Assembly (NCBI GenBank): GCA_965153455.1
Contig: OZ234494.1
Coordinates: 13,392,001-13,456,000 of the forward strand
DNA: 64,000 nt
Origin: Sphagnum compactum
Taxonomy: Eukaryota; Bryophyta; Sphagnopsida; Sphagnales
Direction of reading: 5' to 3'
Position 1 is the stretch's first letter. The number at the start of each line of letters is the position of its first letter. Below are positions 50,171-62,640 of this stretch, piece after piece. The notes below the pieces were generated by a model. The model saw only the letters and a program-made list of their open reading frames with translations. It made no database searches and was not told the origin of the DNA. Made by a program: the position numbers and the translations under genes.

Positions 50171-53100
50171 TGGAGTGTTCAGGGAGTTTTAGAATTGTCA
50201 CCAAGTGAACAATATGAGTTGCTGGTCATGTTACTGAACGGAGAATGTCCAAATTCTTTCTCCTACTGGAGGGTTGGGGTATGACCCTGCCTCACTTTTT
50301 GTTGATGTGAATCATTTTTCAAAGAGGGTGGTTTTGAAATTCGAGGGATAGTGAACCAGGACCATTTGGATAAGAAGCCATAAATTTCTCTTCTTCTTGT
50401 GTTGTCATTGTTGCATCATGGTTCTAATTGAGCTCCTTGCATCCAACATGTGGGTAGTACTGGAGTATTTTGTCACCTATTGAGACAAATTTGTTGAGTC
50501 CAAAAGGTGGGTTGCATACTCAGAAGCTTCAAAGATTGGCAACTTGCTCAATATTGTTATCTGTTTCTTAGCAATTGACTTGGAAGTCAAGGAATTCATA
50601 TAACCATGACTTTTACTCAGAAGTCTTATGGATGTGAGAGGAGTAGTCAAAAGCATCAGCAAGTAAATTGAGATGTACTTTCTCAAACTTAAGTTGTCAG
50701 TGGATGAATTTTTCAACACATTGTGTCCAAATTCTCATCTTCTGGACCAGTGATTATTCCATGGAAAAGTATTTTCATGATTCTAAATAGCTTCCAACTA
50801 TACAGAATGGACTGACAAAAGAAGATGGAGTCTCACCTGATATGTATTAAGATCATAGATTACACTTAAAAACTAATTTTAGTAAGTGCATCAGGCGTTA
50901 TCTCAGTGGCAAGCTCCCTGGCACTATAGCAATAGGATCCCCTTTTGTGGTGGCACTGCAGAGACATGAATTGACCTAACAGTAGAACACCTTGCCTGCA
51001 AGTATGAACTGACTGATAACTCAATAGCTCAATTATTTGTTGCCTTGTGACTTAGGAACTATCTCCATTAGTAAATCCATTTCTGGGTAATTGACTAGCA
51101 ACAGCATTTGTGATCTTTGACAGCCTCCACAGTTGCAGAAGAAGAGGCGAACAGGAGAAGGTTTCATTAAATCAACACTGATCTACTACCAAATTGCTAC
51201 TGATCTGAAGTAGGAGTACAAGTGGAAAACCCAATTGATTGATGTAAATGGACTTGGTGTTGCAAGGAGCAGTAAATTAAGAGTTTTAGTAAGGAATCTG
51301 CCTGTCAACCATCGGACAACAGTGATGGGCACTTTGATGAGGTTTATTGAGACTTCTGTGAGTATTGTAAAGGATAGTAGGCATGGACAACAACATGCCA
51401 GAGATATGCTGCAACAATATTCCAACTTCATTGCTACAGGATTCTCAAAAAGCATGCACTAGTTCTCTACAGTTTGCATAAATTGTCTCACTGATGTTTG
51501 CAATTGGCATTCAGAAAGTGTACATCTTGCAATGTCCTAGATGTTTCTAGACCTCAAGTTGGGGATGGAAACCAGTTATTCAAGCAATTATTAAAGCATA
51601 CACAAGGATATTATCTCAATGGTCTCCCAAAAGTATGTTGTAAATTAGATGGAGAAAAACTGGAAAAAGCTTGTGTGGGGTGAGATACCCTTGCAATGCT
51701 TGCAAATTTCCTGCAACTCTCTAATTCTGAGTGGAAATAAGGGTGGGTTCAAGTGGGAAGGAGAGACATAAACGGGAAACTTACTTGATGATCCAGAGGA
51801 TAGTGACTATGAGGGTCAAGATGAATGAAAGGAGGATGAAGGGAAATCCCAAAAGAAACTCAAGGGGCCTGCAGTCTTCATCACACATGTTTGTCACCTC
51901 TTTCTCTTGTACTATGAAACACTGCAGAGTTCACAAAGCTTACCAGTTGCACCCAGGACTGCAGCCACTGAACTTTTCAAGAGCCATCTCTCTCTCTCTC
52001 TCTCATACACACATACACACACACACATTGTCTCTTCTGACCTCACAAGCAAATCTCCAATACTTGTGAGCACCAAAACAGAACATGAGAATCCAATGAT
52101 GGGTAGACTGAAAATTATGGGCAGCCTCAGTGCCTTTCTACAGCAGGGGGAAGCCCAGCAACTCCTGCAGCACCTTCCATGTCTTTCCTGCACACAAGTT
52201 CCATGGAACTGATTGTCTATGGTACACCAACATGCCATGGGGCATGTGTATGCAACCATTGTTTATCAAAGGCAATTTCCATGTGCTGAATTCCTCAACT
52301 ATTGTCACTTGCAAGACATGATTTATTTACACTTTCTGTTAACACCACATTAAAACAAATTTGCTGACAAAAGCATTCACCAATCTCAAGGATGAAGCTC
52401 AATGAATTTGCAACATCTCATCTATAGCTGATATATAGTACACTTTTCTTGTTGCAATTTGGTTGCTTCAATTCTCCCATGTCTATTTTTCATGGGAAGC
52501 TATTGGTGCTGATGTGCTGTGAGGGGCTTGCTTGAACCTGAACAATGTGGACAGTTTTGTGAAAAACTTTGACAAAGCTATGAATCTGCTTGTGGAGAGG
52601 TTCTAGCATCTTAAAACCTCACCATCTGCACATGGTACCCATTTTCTTCCCAGAATCGGAAATCACTAGTGATCTTCAGATTTTCATCCAATTGACAAGT
52701 TTTGACCATATGAACTCACTCTCTACTATACTACATATTGACCCAGGTTCTGGGACTTGCATTGAGGCCACCTCCTTTCATCACACATTTCACACAAAGC
52801 ACCTTGTACACTCCCTCAGGCATATAGACAGGAACAGACCCTGCTTAATGGACAAGCACATTCAAGCAGCCAGGAAGGTCAAGTGTGCTCAGGATGCATC
52901 TGATGTCAGGGAGTCCCATCTACAAGAAGACATGAGAAGTAATGAAAGAAGAGGGTTTAGGGTTGTGCATATGCAAAGGACTGAAAGAAGAGCATTGCAA
53001 ACAATTGGTGCTAAACTCTTTAATAAGGGGAAGGATGATCAGCTCACAGCAAGGATACCCAAATGCAGTAAGGATGACCTTGAAGTCTGTGTTAGAGAGG

Positions 53101-53279
53101 GAGTCATTTTGGTCACAATTCCCAATTTCAGAACAGTGCCCTGCTTACTATCCCATTACAATATACGTAGTCTGCAGCTGTTTAGATTCCCAGAAAAGGT
53201 CAGCTGCAACTCATGTTTGCAGAGACTACTGGACACACACAACCAGGGAACCTCATGAATGGCAGTGACTAGTTGCCAT
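50171..53279. other. Non-coding region after adenylate kinase
   Basis: Holds the 3' UTR and intergenic DNA. The longest open frame, 52632-53258 on + (208 codons from the first ATG), has no recognisable domain or splice context. A (CT)n/(CA)n stretch lies at 51986-52028. Near 50886-50975 a segment with TATCTCAGTGGCAAG resembles a tRNA-SINE box A, but I could not find a proper box B. Confidence 0.4.
51986..52028. repeat. (CT)n-(CA)n compound microsatellite
   Basis: About nine CT units run directly into ACACAC-type repeats. Confidence 0.9.
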
Positions 53280-53480
53280 TACTCCCTGTTGCCTTCATCA
53301 ACTTCACACAGCAGGTGTAGATTAATTATATAAGAATAGATCTGCTCAAAATGTAGGGCAAACAATTATGTACAATTCTGCATCCTGAGTTTCTATTGCA
53401 TTCCCAGAAGCAGCAGGATCATGTTGAACAGCACTCATGAGGCATAGCTAATGACAAAAAGTTCACATGGAAAGCAAATC
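53280..53480. repeat. Dispersed gene-proximal repeat, copy 2
   Basis: The blocks GCAAACAAT, CCTGAGTTTCTATTGCAT, CCAGAAGCA and GACAAAAAGTT align in order with 62190-62330. Divergence is high. Confidence 0.5.
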
Positions 53481-53767
53481 ATGGCTCTGCACACTGTGCT
53501 GCACATTAACAATTGCTTTGATGTCATGGGACATTATTATGATGCATAACATGCTTAACATAGACTCAACCAACAAATGGTTCATGTTGAAAAACTGGAG
53601 TAGAGCATCACAGGTCCTTGGTTTGCGTTGCAGCAGATGAACAATACACTATACCTTGTTTGAGCAGATTACAGGAGCCCACTGCCTCAGAACTGAGCAC
53701 CCAAAAATTTGAAATACAGGCTGCAATAAAGCTGCATTGCAAAGAGAACTCAACTGTCCATAAATCA

Positions 53768-55152
53768 TTACCTCTCTGGAACCCCCTTTCTCACAAGCTC
53801 CTCCAGCTTCACATCAATCTCATGTGCAGTCAATCCATCCAGTGGAACACTTCGCTCCACCCCATAATCTGCCAACACCAACCTGAACCTCAGCACTATG
53901 ATCTCATGTATAACATTATAGAAAATTGTGCACAGAGAAGGATGGAAAAGTTACCAAGAAACTAAATGTTTAAGTAACTGATACCTTCCTGTTGTCATCA
54001 ACCATTCTTGGAATCATTTGGGATTCATGTGCTATCACTTCCCCTGAGACATGTTTCTGCATGGTCCTAGTTGTCAAACTTTATCTAAACTGAAAGAAGA
54101 AGCTCGTGTCAAGTTTCTACAAACAAGTTGGCAGAATAGTGTAGCAATGTTGGGTCATATGTCTCAGGATTTCAAAGCAAAAGGTTCACCTTCCTACCTC
54201 AAGCTGTGCTGCTGACGATGTCCAACATGTTGTGTTTGATTGTAGGCTCAAGGCAGGGCTACTTACGATCATGCTGCTTATAGGATAAAAGATTGATGAC
54301 AGGATGGTTTATAGATAGTGTACTAAAGTACTCACCATAACGTGCCCAAAGACGAGGCTGCACACCACTGCACTCCCGGATCAAAATGGGTAGAGTGGGA
54401 TTGAGGGTCTTCAAATCCATGTAGTTGCGGGTGATGAATTCCCTGTCCCTCAAGAAACATCTCAACATTCAGACACACATTCCCCACAAAACAGATCCAC
54501 ATCTTGCAAATCTGAAAATCTAGTGTAAGTCAATTCCAAACCAGACCAACATTTGCACATCCCATAAACAAACAAAGAACCCTAGATTCTTCACGAAAAC
54601 CAAGTCAAACCCATACTGGCCTCATGCAAATACACAGCAAGGGTACATTAAGTCCTCATGTTTTTTCACAAAATACATCAAACAGAAGATTCTCTAAAAC
54701 TGTGTATTTCAAACAAGCTGTATGGTAAGTGTTGAGTGGAAGATTGCCAATGAATCATACTCCACAGCTGTGGAATCGATGCTTTTGTAATAGAAGGAGA
54801 TTTGCTATGTGCGTGACTGTCAGGTAGTACAGCTACAGTTGACCGACACAAGCACAAGCAAAAGCAACTACACAGGAGTGAGCATCAAAGAGCAATTCAG
54901 GCATTTCCCTTGAAATGCATGCCAACTCAACTACAGTGTATTTCAAATAAGAAGAGCTGTGTGATGTGGGTTGTTCAAAACCTTCAGTTCTGGAAGAGAT
55001 TGAGGTATATGTATAAGATGTATTGCAAAGGGGACATCTAGGATGCAAAGGAGTTGGAAGGGTTACCGTGTAGGGGTACTGGAGGGTGACGTCTGACAAA
55101 GATGGATACGGAGCTCCTGAAAGACATGAGAAAGCTTTGACCTCCACGACAT
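53768..55152 (-). CDS. NDUFA2: NADH dehydrogenase (complex I) subunit B8 / NDUFA2
   Basis: Small accessory subunit of mitochondrial complex I with a thioredoxin-like fold. Three exons on the minus strand: 55152-55067, 54442-54336, 53868-53768. They join to 294 nt, or 97 residues, the usual size. Residues 1-29 (MSWRSKLS... [10 protein letters not shown]), then [19 protein letters not shown] and [19 protein letters not shown], follow plant B8 closely. Cys19 and Cys53 occupy the family's paired cysteine positions. The C-terminal helix ends RKGVPER. The introns are 624 and 467 bases. As in the family, there is no cleavable presequence. The gene appears intact. Confidence 0.93.
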
Positions 55153-56643
55153 GGCTTCTGTCTGCTCTCCTCTTCTCGTCTCCTTCTCCGCTCAAGATCT
55201 CCCCTTGTGTGTTATAACCACAGAAGAACCAACCTCAAAGAAAGCCCTTCACATAAAGAAAGATCCAGAACCCGGACCCTACAAAGCACAACACACGAAA
55301 AGCGCAGATTTCTCCTAACCCACTAACAGCATACTAGAAACCCAACAACCCACAGGAAGCTAAAAAGGAGGAAGATTTGCAGGTTGTAAAGAAGAAGCTC
55401 GTGATTTGAAGGAGAAGAGACAAGACGAGGTCATTGGATGAGTCCTGTCAGGAAGAGTGCACATCCGTTCAAGCACGACTGTTCCGATTCCGGGCCCACC
55501 AAATTGATTGCGTCCGGCGAAGAGTGATGGGTTGCACCACTTCCGTTTCGAGCATACCCAAGTTGTTGGAAATTACAGAAGATGAATTGTAGAGATAGAA
55601 ATTAGCTTAGATTGGAAGCATCCCTTGTGAACAATGTTGCAACACCATGCTCACCATTCTGCTCATCTTGGAGATCATATTTTGGATATCTTCTTGTTAC
55701 TCCGGAAGCTTCTTCCATTTCAGGGCATTATTGAGGTGGGGTGGCAGTAGTGTCGGATCTGCTGCTGGAGAAGAGTGCCAGTGGAGGTGCTCAAGAAGGC
55801 TTTGTTAATGAGAAGCAGATTGACATGGAGCCTTGCTCCATGAACCATCACAGTTCAATGATTTGCAAAGTAAACTTCTCAGTTGCTGAATGTTATCCAC
55901 AATCTTGTTTCTGCTCTCAAGGTTAGTCATTCTAACTTTACAGCCTCCTCCTTTTCTGTCCCCTAGATCCAGATTCTTAGGGATATTGTTCAGAGATTTA
56001 AGGTTTTTTTGGGGCTAGTGATCTCTTTGCATGTTCTTGTTCGCAGATGAGGTGAAGCACACATGAATACTTGCTGCGGTTTCGCCAAATGAGGTAGTCT
56101 ATGTTTTCCAATAATTGCACAAAATTGGTGATTTTGAAAACTCGATAAAGCTTATGGAGTACAAACTGTAAAAGGATAGAAGGCACATGTGGAGAGGATA
56201 CAAATGCTTCATGAGCTGCTCAATGGTTTATCAAATCCTTGAATATCACTTAGCATATTGGTTCCAGTTATCTCTCCCACAGTATCTGGACTGCTATGAG
56301 ATAGACAGTCACACTAAAAAGTGCTTTGGGGACCAGTTCTGTTCTTCTGTTCTTCTCTGTGCTTTCTTGTCTATGTCTACTCTGTTTTGTTTCTGGTATG
56401 GATGTCAAGTATTTATCAAACAGATATTGGGTATGTGTGATATATTGCCTGATACTTGTGGGGTATTCGAAGCTTTTAAAATTAGTGAGCAGATTGGTAG
56501 GATCACCTTTGAAATCCAATTCTAAAGGAAATCTAGCAACCAAGGAGACCTGGAATTATGTGTAGGCACCAGTCTCCACTTCCTAACAAGTAGAATTGGG
56601 TGAGGGAGCTATGATGGAAATCACATTTTGTTTGGCCATGCAG
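55153..56643. other. NDUFA2 upstream region and unassigned plus-strand DNA
   Basis: 55153-55500 likely contains the NDUFA2 leader and promoter. On + a 21-codon frame at 55527-55592 begins MGCTTS, a myristoylation-like start, and a short open stretch runs 55741-55926 into a GTTAGT that could be a donor. No protein family is recognised. A divergent transcript is possible but unproven. Confidence 0.35.
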
Positions 56644-56920
56644 GACCATCACTGATCTATATGTAGCTTTCACCAACACATTTGATAAATGTGTGGAAAT
56701 GTGTGACGATGGCAGGATATGGCCAGCAAATTTCACAACAAAGCTGGACAGTGTTCTTTCTGCTGTAGAGAGCAGGAACAGAGTTTTCAGGCAGAGTGGC
56801 AATCCACGGATGTCTCCATATAGACGGCATCACTTGGTGGCTTTAGAATGCATGCAACTTGCTTTTTGGGCATGTGTTTACCACTTCACCCAAATTGCCT
56901 CTCCCCACATCGTGCCTTGA
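56644..56920 (+). CDS. Coding-like exon of unknown function
   Basis: A plus-strand frame opens directly after an acceptor-like TGCAG at 56639-56643 and stays open to a TGA at 56918-56920, about 91 codons. The translation is compositionally protein-like, with a DLYVAFTNTFDKCVEMCDD-type start and a basic MSPYRRHH stretch. It is not low-complexity. I do not recognise the family and could not find a matching 5' exon with confidence. It could be the last exon of a divergent neighbour of NDUFA2, or chance. Confidence 0.25.
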
Positions 56921-59347
56921 TCACTGCAAATGCATGTCCTCATATTGAAGGAGCTTAACAGATGAAGGTGAATTTCAGTCCTGACATCAAACAGAGATTA
57001 ATGTAATCCACTTCTTTTTGTAGTGAAACAGATGCACTGAGTTGGAAATATCCAGTTGTGAAGATGTTTCACTTTTGAAATGAGCACAATAGCCTGGTCA
57101 GATTGTAATGGTTCTTAGAATTGCTCTGTTCCAATTTCCAAAGACTGAATAAGTCAACACTTTGTTCAACAATTTCATTTTTCCTTTCTCTTCTCTGTGA
57201 GCTACAATCTTGTTGTTACTCTTCTATACAGAACCTATTACTCTAATATGCATTGAACCAATGATTGCCAGGTCACATTCCCCAAGCTTTCCTTGGTTAG
57301 CAATGCCACCACTTTCCAAACCCAATTTGGACATGATTTTCTTCTCCAAATCACACTCTACCTGCGCAGGACGTTTGTGGACACTTGCAAACACTTTGGT
57401 AAAGACTACAAACTATTTTGGCAAGTTTTGGACTTGTATATACCCTGCCTCCTTGCCTCACTCCCAAGTTTGGTTGTGAGTCAAGGTTAGTTAGGGCCAC
57501 AACACTTGTGCTTTTCTTTCTTTGTTCAATGAGTTTTTGTTCCCATCGTTCAGATTCGTTGTTTGTTTCTTCCTTTCTTTTAGCCTTCTCCTTCAGTGCA
57601 CCAACATATTCCTTGTTTTTTATGATTAAAGACTCGGTGTCATCAATAATCTGAGTTGTGACATGTGTTGGGCTCCTAAGACCCAGGAACATCTTCATGA
57701 ACGTCCTCCATGAAGTAGTAGCAAAAACCAGTCCTATGTTTCAGGTATCAAATCACATTCCACTAGAACTCTGAGTGATGTGTTGTTGAAAGTATCTGTT
57801 ACTAATGTCCCCAGCAAATGTGTCATTGTTGAAATCTGGATTACATTCTAAAGAAGATGCATTGCTAGAGCCTTTGCCCCATTTTGTCCATGCATTGCCT
57901 TAGAGTTGTAAGGCCAAAATCTTCGTGGTAGCCAGTGCCTTCTTTTCAAAACAAAGGATCAAACCTGTTGAGCAAGGTTCTCTTTTTATGCATATTGGTG
58001 CTTGTTTCACATGCAACTTGAAACTTGCAGAATGTCATCTCAACTGGTGTGAACATGCAAACGTCTCATTGCTGAACCATGTGGGAGGTATGAACTGGTA
58101 AGGTAATCAAGCCCAATCCCACATTTCTAGCTTGTCACAGAACTTCAATGGTGTAATGGGAATCATGCTTGTCAAGGATTGGGAAATGTTGATTTATGGG
58201 AGGGATCCCATCAATGCTGATACTCATTATCTTTTGAAAATAACTTATCGGTCATCCATGCATTGAATTGCATGGCCATGGTGGCTCCCTTCTCAGAGTG
58301 CAAACATATCGGTCTAAAAGGTTTGATATCATGGTAACCCCCAATAAATCATATTGTTATTGATGTCTTAGAGGTGGTAAGATTGTGGCACTTGATTAGG
58401 TCTTTCAAAGTGCCAAAAATGCAAGGGTAAAAATTTGGAAAAGCAATGCATGATGACAAAAATTGATTGATGACGGTATTTGATAGGTTTGGGAATATCT
58501 GGAAAGAAGACCTCTAGCATAAATTCAATATGCTTATGGTGAAATTTGAAAATATCTATGTGATCGAAGGAAGTCAGATCTTTGTCAATTGAAGAAGGCA
58601 AGATTTCTTTTGATTTGTTGGGGTTGAATATCAAGACTGCTAATGAAAGGGATGAAGCTTATGGAATGATGTGCATGTATGTGTCCTTGACATCAACTGG
58701 GATGTAGGAATTGCAGTAGGACAACTTAAACTTTAACATACCCATAGTTGTCAAAACACCATATGTTGCATAGAACTCAAAATAGAGTCAACTTTATCAT
58801 CGACTTATTTAGTAAAATGGGAATCACACACTAGCAAATAGGGATGATTGAAATAGGTTATAATCCATCTTCCATGATTTAGGAAAAACTCAAAAAGTCT
58901 CATTAAAAAAACAGTTATAAAGTCTCATAAGTAATTTAAAGCATTTGATCGAAATAGTTTCTAATTTGAGCATTAACATAAAATCATTTAAAAATACTTT
59001 AGAATGGATCCATTTTTCAATAGAATCGCATGTAAGAAGATGGAGTTCTTCACTGTGAAGACACAATGGGCCGAAGGTTGGCAAACATATAATGCGGGTT
59101 TCAATGTCCTAATGAACCTTCTCGGGGGTTACAACCGGGTTCAGGATGCGTCTTCTCTTACTTCAAACAACAACCCTAATTAAGTAAAGAACCTTCAAAT
59201 TCCTCGTAGAATGATAGTACAATAATGAGTTGCCATCCAACCTTTCATGTCAATTGCGAAGGGCGGTTTTGTTTTGTTGCCACTTCATATCCCTCAGTTC
59301 AAAGGAAGGAATACCTTAATCCTGTTTGCATTTCTTAGGTCCCCGGA
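56921..59347. other. Intergenic, no gene recognised
   Basis: Open frames at 57351-57698 (-), 57210-57479 (+) and 58368-58634 (-) overlap on opposite strands or lack splice context. None shows a domain I know. Confidence 0.4.
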
Positions 59348-59543
59348 GGGGAGGGGTGTGCCAGCCTAGGAAATAGTGCAAGACCAAGGCGACGCGCGCG
59401 GAGCCAGGTAGCAAGCCACCAGATAGCCCCGCCCCCGAGAAAAATTAGATTAATATCATGAGGCTCGATGAGCCTCGTATCAGATATTAAACTGATAAGA
59501 ACAGATACTACACTTGATCTTAGCCAAAAGGCCGAGAAAGGTA
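59348..59543 (-). ncRNA. U2: U2 spliceosomal snRNA
   Basis: The minus strand starts ATACCTTTCTCGGCCTTTTG and carries the invariant 5' half, including GTGTAGTATCTG, whose GUAGUA pairs with the intron branch site. It then has the stem-loop IIa region TTAATATCTGATACG, a loop with GAGGCTCATCGAGCCTC, and an Sm-like AATTTTTC. The 3' half folds into the expected long stem (GGTGGCTTGCTACC and following) and a terminal stem. Length of about 196 nt fits plant U2; the exact 3' end is uncertain by several bases. The promoter elements upstream are listed separately. U2 defines the branch point in the spliceosome. Confidence 0.95.
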
Positions 59544-59567
59544 TGAAACTAAATGGCTCGTAGCAGG

Positions 59568-59578
59568 GTTTATATACT
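59568..59578 (-). promoter_or_regulatory. TATA box of the U2 gene
   Basis: The minus strand reads AGTATATAAAC about 26-35 bases before the U2 5' end, the position expected for plant Pol II snRNA genes. Confidence 0.75.
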
Positions 59579-59602
59579 AAGTTCATGAATAGCTTTCGGC
59601 AA

Positions 59603-59614
59603 CCAATATGGGAT
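59603..59614 (-). promoter_or_regulatory. Upstream sequence element (USE) of the U2 gene
   Basis: The minus strand reads ATCCCATATTGG at -60 to -71. This matches most of the plant snRNA USE (RTCCCACATCG) at its canonical spacing of about three helical turns from the TATA box, typical of Pol II snRNA genes. Confidence 0.7.
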
Positions 59615-59619
59615 TATAA

Positions 59620-61560
59620 TGTGGGCTTTCTCTTCTCTGTTTTTCGCTTTGTGTGTGCTTGTGGGCTCTGTAGTATTTACAGTGCTTCAGCAATCAATTG
59701 TTGGGGGAGTCTGACATTGCAACTCAACTTTTCAATTAAAGAATGAAGTAACACTTGTTTGGACTTACTCATTTGAGAACCTAAAGCTTAGAAGAACTGA
59801 AAAAAGAGAAAGGGATGCAGAAAACATTGCAAAACTATCGTCACTTGGGCAAGCTGCACTTTTTAGATGTGGACACCTGCTGGCTGTCCCCATGGCAATC
59901 CCATCAAGGTCATCAAACTCCTCCCAGTATGGCTAACAGGTTTGACTATCATGAGTACTATTATCTTACCAAAATTGAACTGTTTTGTGGGAAGACCTTC
60001 AAGCACATCTGAAACATTGTGAATGTTTCTCTACAGCAATGCTTCCTGTCAGGCTATTGTGGCCTGCTTGCTCTGGAAATCAAAGACTCCACAACATGCA
60101 CAACAGTTCAGTATATAAGATGAGTCGAAGTGACCAATTTGCAAATGAACTCAGGAATCTCATAGCATACTTGGCTTAAAGAGGTTGTGGTGGGAAGAGT
60201 AGAAATGTGCTTGATAAGAATTTGGGCTTTGCTTCCCTGTCCATCATTAGGAATTGTGAGGTCAATTCAGACAAGAAGTGTGGTGACTTGGTAAAGCAGA
60301 GGCAGGAAGCTTATTGCTTTGATAACTTCTCTCCTAGGCCCCTTCAAGGACTTTTGTATTCATACTACAAACTTGTAAATCCAAGTTCCCAGGTTTTCAT
60401 TTGGTCAAGAATCTCTTTAGATGACCTGAGAGAGAGAGGAATCAAACCTAGGAAGCACTAAACCATTGAATAGTTCTTGGTGTTTGTTCCAGCAATCATG
60501 TCTTGGAAGATCTCAGGAACTCTGTGAATTCGTATCCAAGGATGAGCCATTCCTAAACTATACATTCTTGCAGTTCCTTTGATTGCAATGTTGTATAACC
60601 ATTCTGTTTATTGAAACACCCACCTCTTGCACATAACCTATTCTGCTCTGGGAGCATACCTCCAAATACACTAGAAAAAGTTGCAGGCTTTTTCCATAGA
60701 ACAGGAATATGGATATGGTAAGGAGGTCATTTGGGGAAGCTTGCTCCATTTGCAAGCCAGTCATACTTCTCTAACTCTGGCCTGCATGTCAATCCTGTAT
60801 TTGACATGCAGCAGCAACCTGGAGTAATTGCTGTCTGAGCTGTGAACTATCCTCCAGTGCACACAGCAATTTAGCACTGAACCATAAGATCACCTGAGAA
60901 AACATGACCAATCTCCATTCCAAACTTGGTGCTAATCACATAGAAAATTTCCCATGCAGAAGTGGATTCTAGCAACATTGTCATCTTCTCTTACAACCTA
61001 GCAGAAGAAGCTTCACCGTGCATGAAATTCAAACTTTCCTAAACAGAGCTTGGGAAATGATGAGAGAACCAATTTCAAAATCATATCCTTAATGATGAAG
61101 AAATATTTAGCAGCTTTCAAGGAAAAACCCTTGGGATTGAAGTGATATGTGGAAAAAAAAGTATGGTCCAGTCAGAGTAGAAGAGTTGGAACAGCATACA
61201 GATGACGAAGCTGGCAAATGAGTATGAAAGACTTGGATGTTATCAACTCAGCTCTGATCTTCCAAAAGCATGCTTATCACTCCAAGATGAGGCAAATGGA
61301 CACAATTGAGGAGGTGAAACATACCATGTTACCTTGAAGCTCAAAGCCCTCAAAATCCAAACAAAATGAAAATCATGTATCATTCCAAGTTTTGGGTACA
61401 TGAACTCTTCGAATTGAACTAAAAGCTCTAAGCCCCCCAAGTACAATGTTACATATTACGAGTCCAAGCGTTTCAAGTACAGGATGATAACAAGCATCGC
61501 CTCTGCAGCAATCTACAATTTGACAGTGCTGCTTTCCAAGGAAGATATTCAAATGAAAAC
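59620..61560. other. Intergenic, no gene recognised
   Basis: Several short open frames on both strands lack family matches or splice context. The region probably contains diverged repeats. Confidence 0.4.
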
Positions 61561-61564
61561 CACA

Positions 61565-61722
61565 GTGCAAGACCAAGGTGATGCACAAAGGGCCAGGTAG
61601 CAAACTACTAGACAGCCTTGGCCCGAGGAAAATTAGATTAACATCATGGGAATGTCATATCGGATATTAAATGGACAAGAACAGATACTATACTTGATCT
61701 CAATCAAAAGGCCAACAAAGGT
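61565..61722 (-). pseudogene. U2 snRNA pseudogene
   Basis: The minus strand aligns with most of the U2 gene 2 kb away, from CCTTTGTTGGCCTTTTGATT through to the GGTCTTGCACTGTG region. Many substitutions are present: the branch-recognition stretch reads GTATAGTATCTG instead of GTGTAGTATCTG, and the loop I and II stems are altered. No TATA or USE is visible upstream. The last part of the terminal stem is not recognisable. Confidence 0.88.
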
Positions 61723-61990
61723 AAGAAAGACAACAGGATGGTTCTGGATCAACAACTCAAAATGAGGATCCTAATACTCCAGGAGTGAGAAACTTGCAAC
61801 AGAAGTTACCAGATGTCCCAAGAGTTTCATGTGAGTCCTAATTAAATTTTCATGAGTTCAGTTGTTTGTCACCATCATGTCAGTAAGGTCATGAGAGAGA
61901 AAGAAACCACATACGGCATGCCTGGAAGACATGGTCACACATCTAGTTTGCTTTACCAAGGACAGGTAGGATTGTAGTGAAAACTGCACA

Positions 61991-62080
61991 ACATCACTTT
62001 GAAGGTGACTGTTCTGTCAGTTCCTGCAAGACCAAAACTAACATGATCAGAATGAGTGCAGCCATGACCATATGAGTGCT
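61991..62080. repeat. Dispersed gene-proximal repeat, copy 3
   Basis: Shares CACTTTGAAGG, CTGTCAGTTCC, ACCAAAACTAACATG and AGAATGAGTGCAG in order with 62551-62640. These are two clearly homologous copies 560 bp apart. Confidence 0.75.
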
Positions 62081-62129
62081 AAAACTAACATCACCTTCAT
62101 CACAGTCAACATTGACTAGCTACATGATG

Positions 62130-62330
62130 CTCACTGACTTCATCAGCTCCCAAAAATGAGTATAGCTAAACATCTACTAATCCACATGAAATTTTGAGCA
62201 AACAATAATAATACAAAAATCTGTGTCCTGACTTTCAATTGCATCTCCAGAAGCAATAGGAAGACTCAATCATGATGTTGGCTTGCAATCAAGAGATAGC
62301 ACTATTGCAAAAAGTTAACAATATCCTCAT
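62130..62330. repeat. Dispersed gene-proximal repeat, copy 4
   Basis: Contains CACTGACTTCATCAGCTCCC (also near 13180) and a stretch that aligns with 53340-53460. Confidence 0.5.
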
Positions 62331-62550
62331 TTAAGCTGCAACAAGCTTGAGGGTAAGTTACAATTCATTTCAGCTTGTCCTGTATAAGCAAGCATCTAAT
62401 CCTAAGACATAGAGAGGCCTGAACAGAGGGTGGTGGTTGAGGCCTCCTTCACCCCAAATACATCCTTAAAGCACATCACTCACAATTACTTGGATGCAGA
62501 AAATACTTTGAAGCTATTGGAAAACATATCTATGAGATTGCAGGGAAAAT

Positions 62551-62640
62551 TCCATAACAACACTTTGAAGGACTGTTTTGTCAGTTCCAGCAAAACCAAA
62601 ACTAACATGACAAGAATGAGTGCAGTCATAGCCTTATCAG
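62551..62640. repeat. Dispersed gene-proximal repeat, copy 5
   Basis: Homologous to 61991-62080, roughly 85% identical by eye. Confidence 0.75.

Noticed and set aside
50886-50975. tRNA gene or SINE
   Set aside because: Box A-like text only; no box B and no cloverleaf.
52590-53258. 222-codon plus-strand frame (208 from the first ATG)
   Set aside because: Longest unexplained frame, but no domain, no biased composition, no splice context; chance length is possible. Transcript data would decide.
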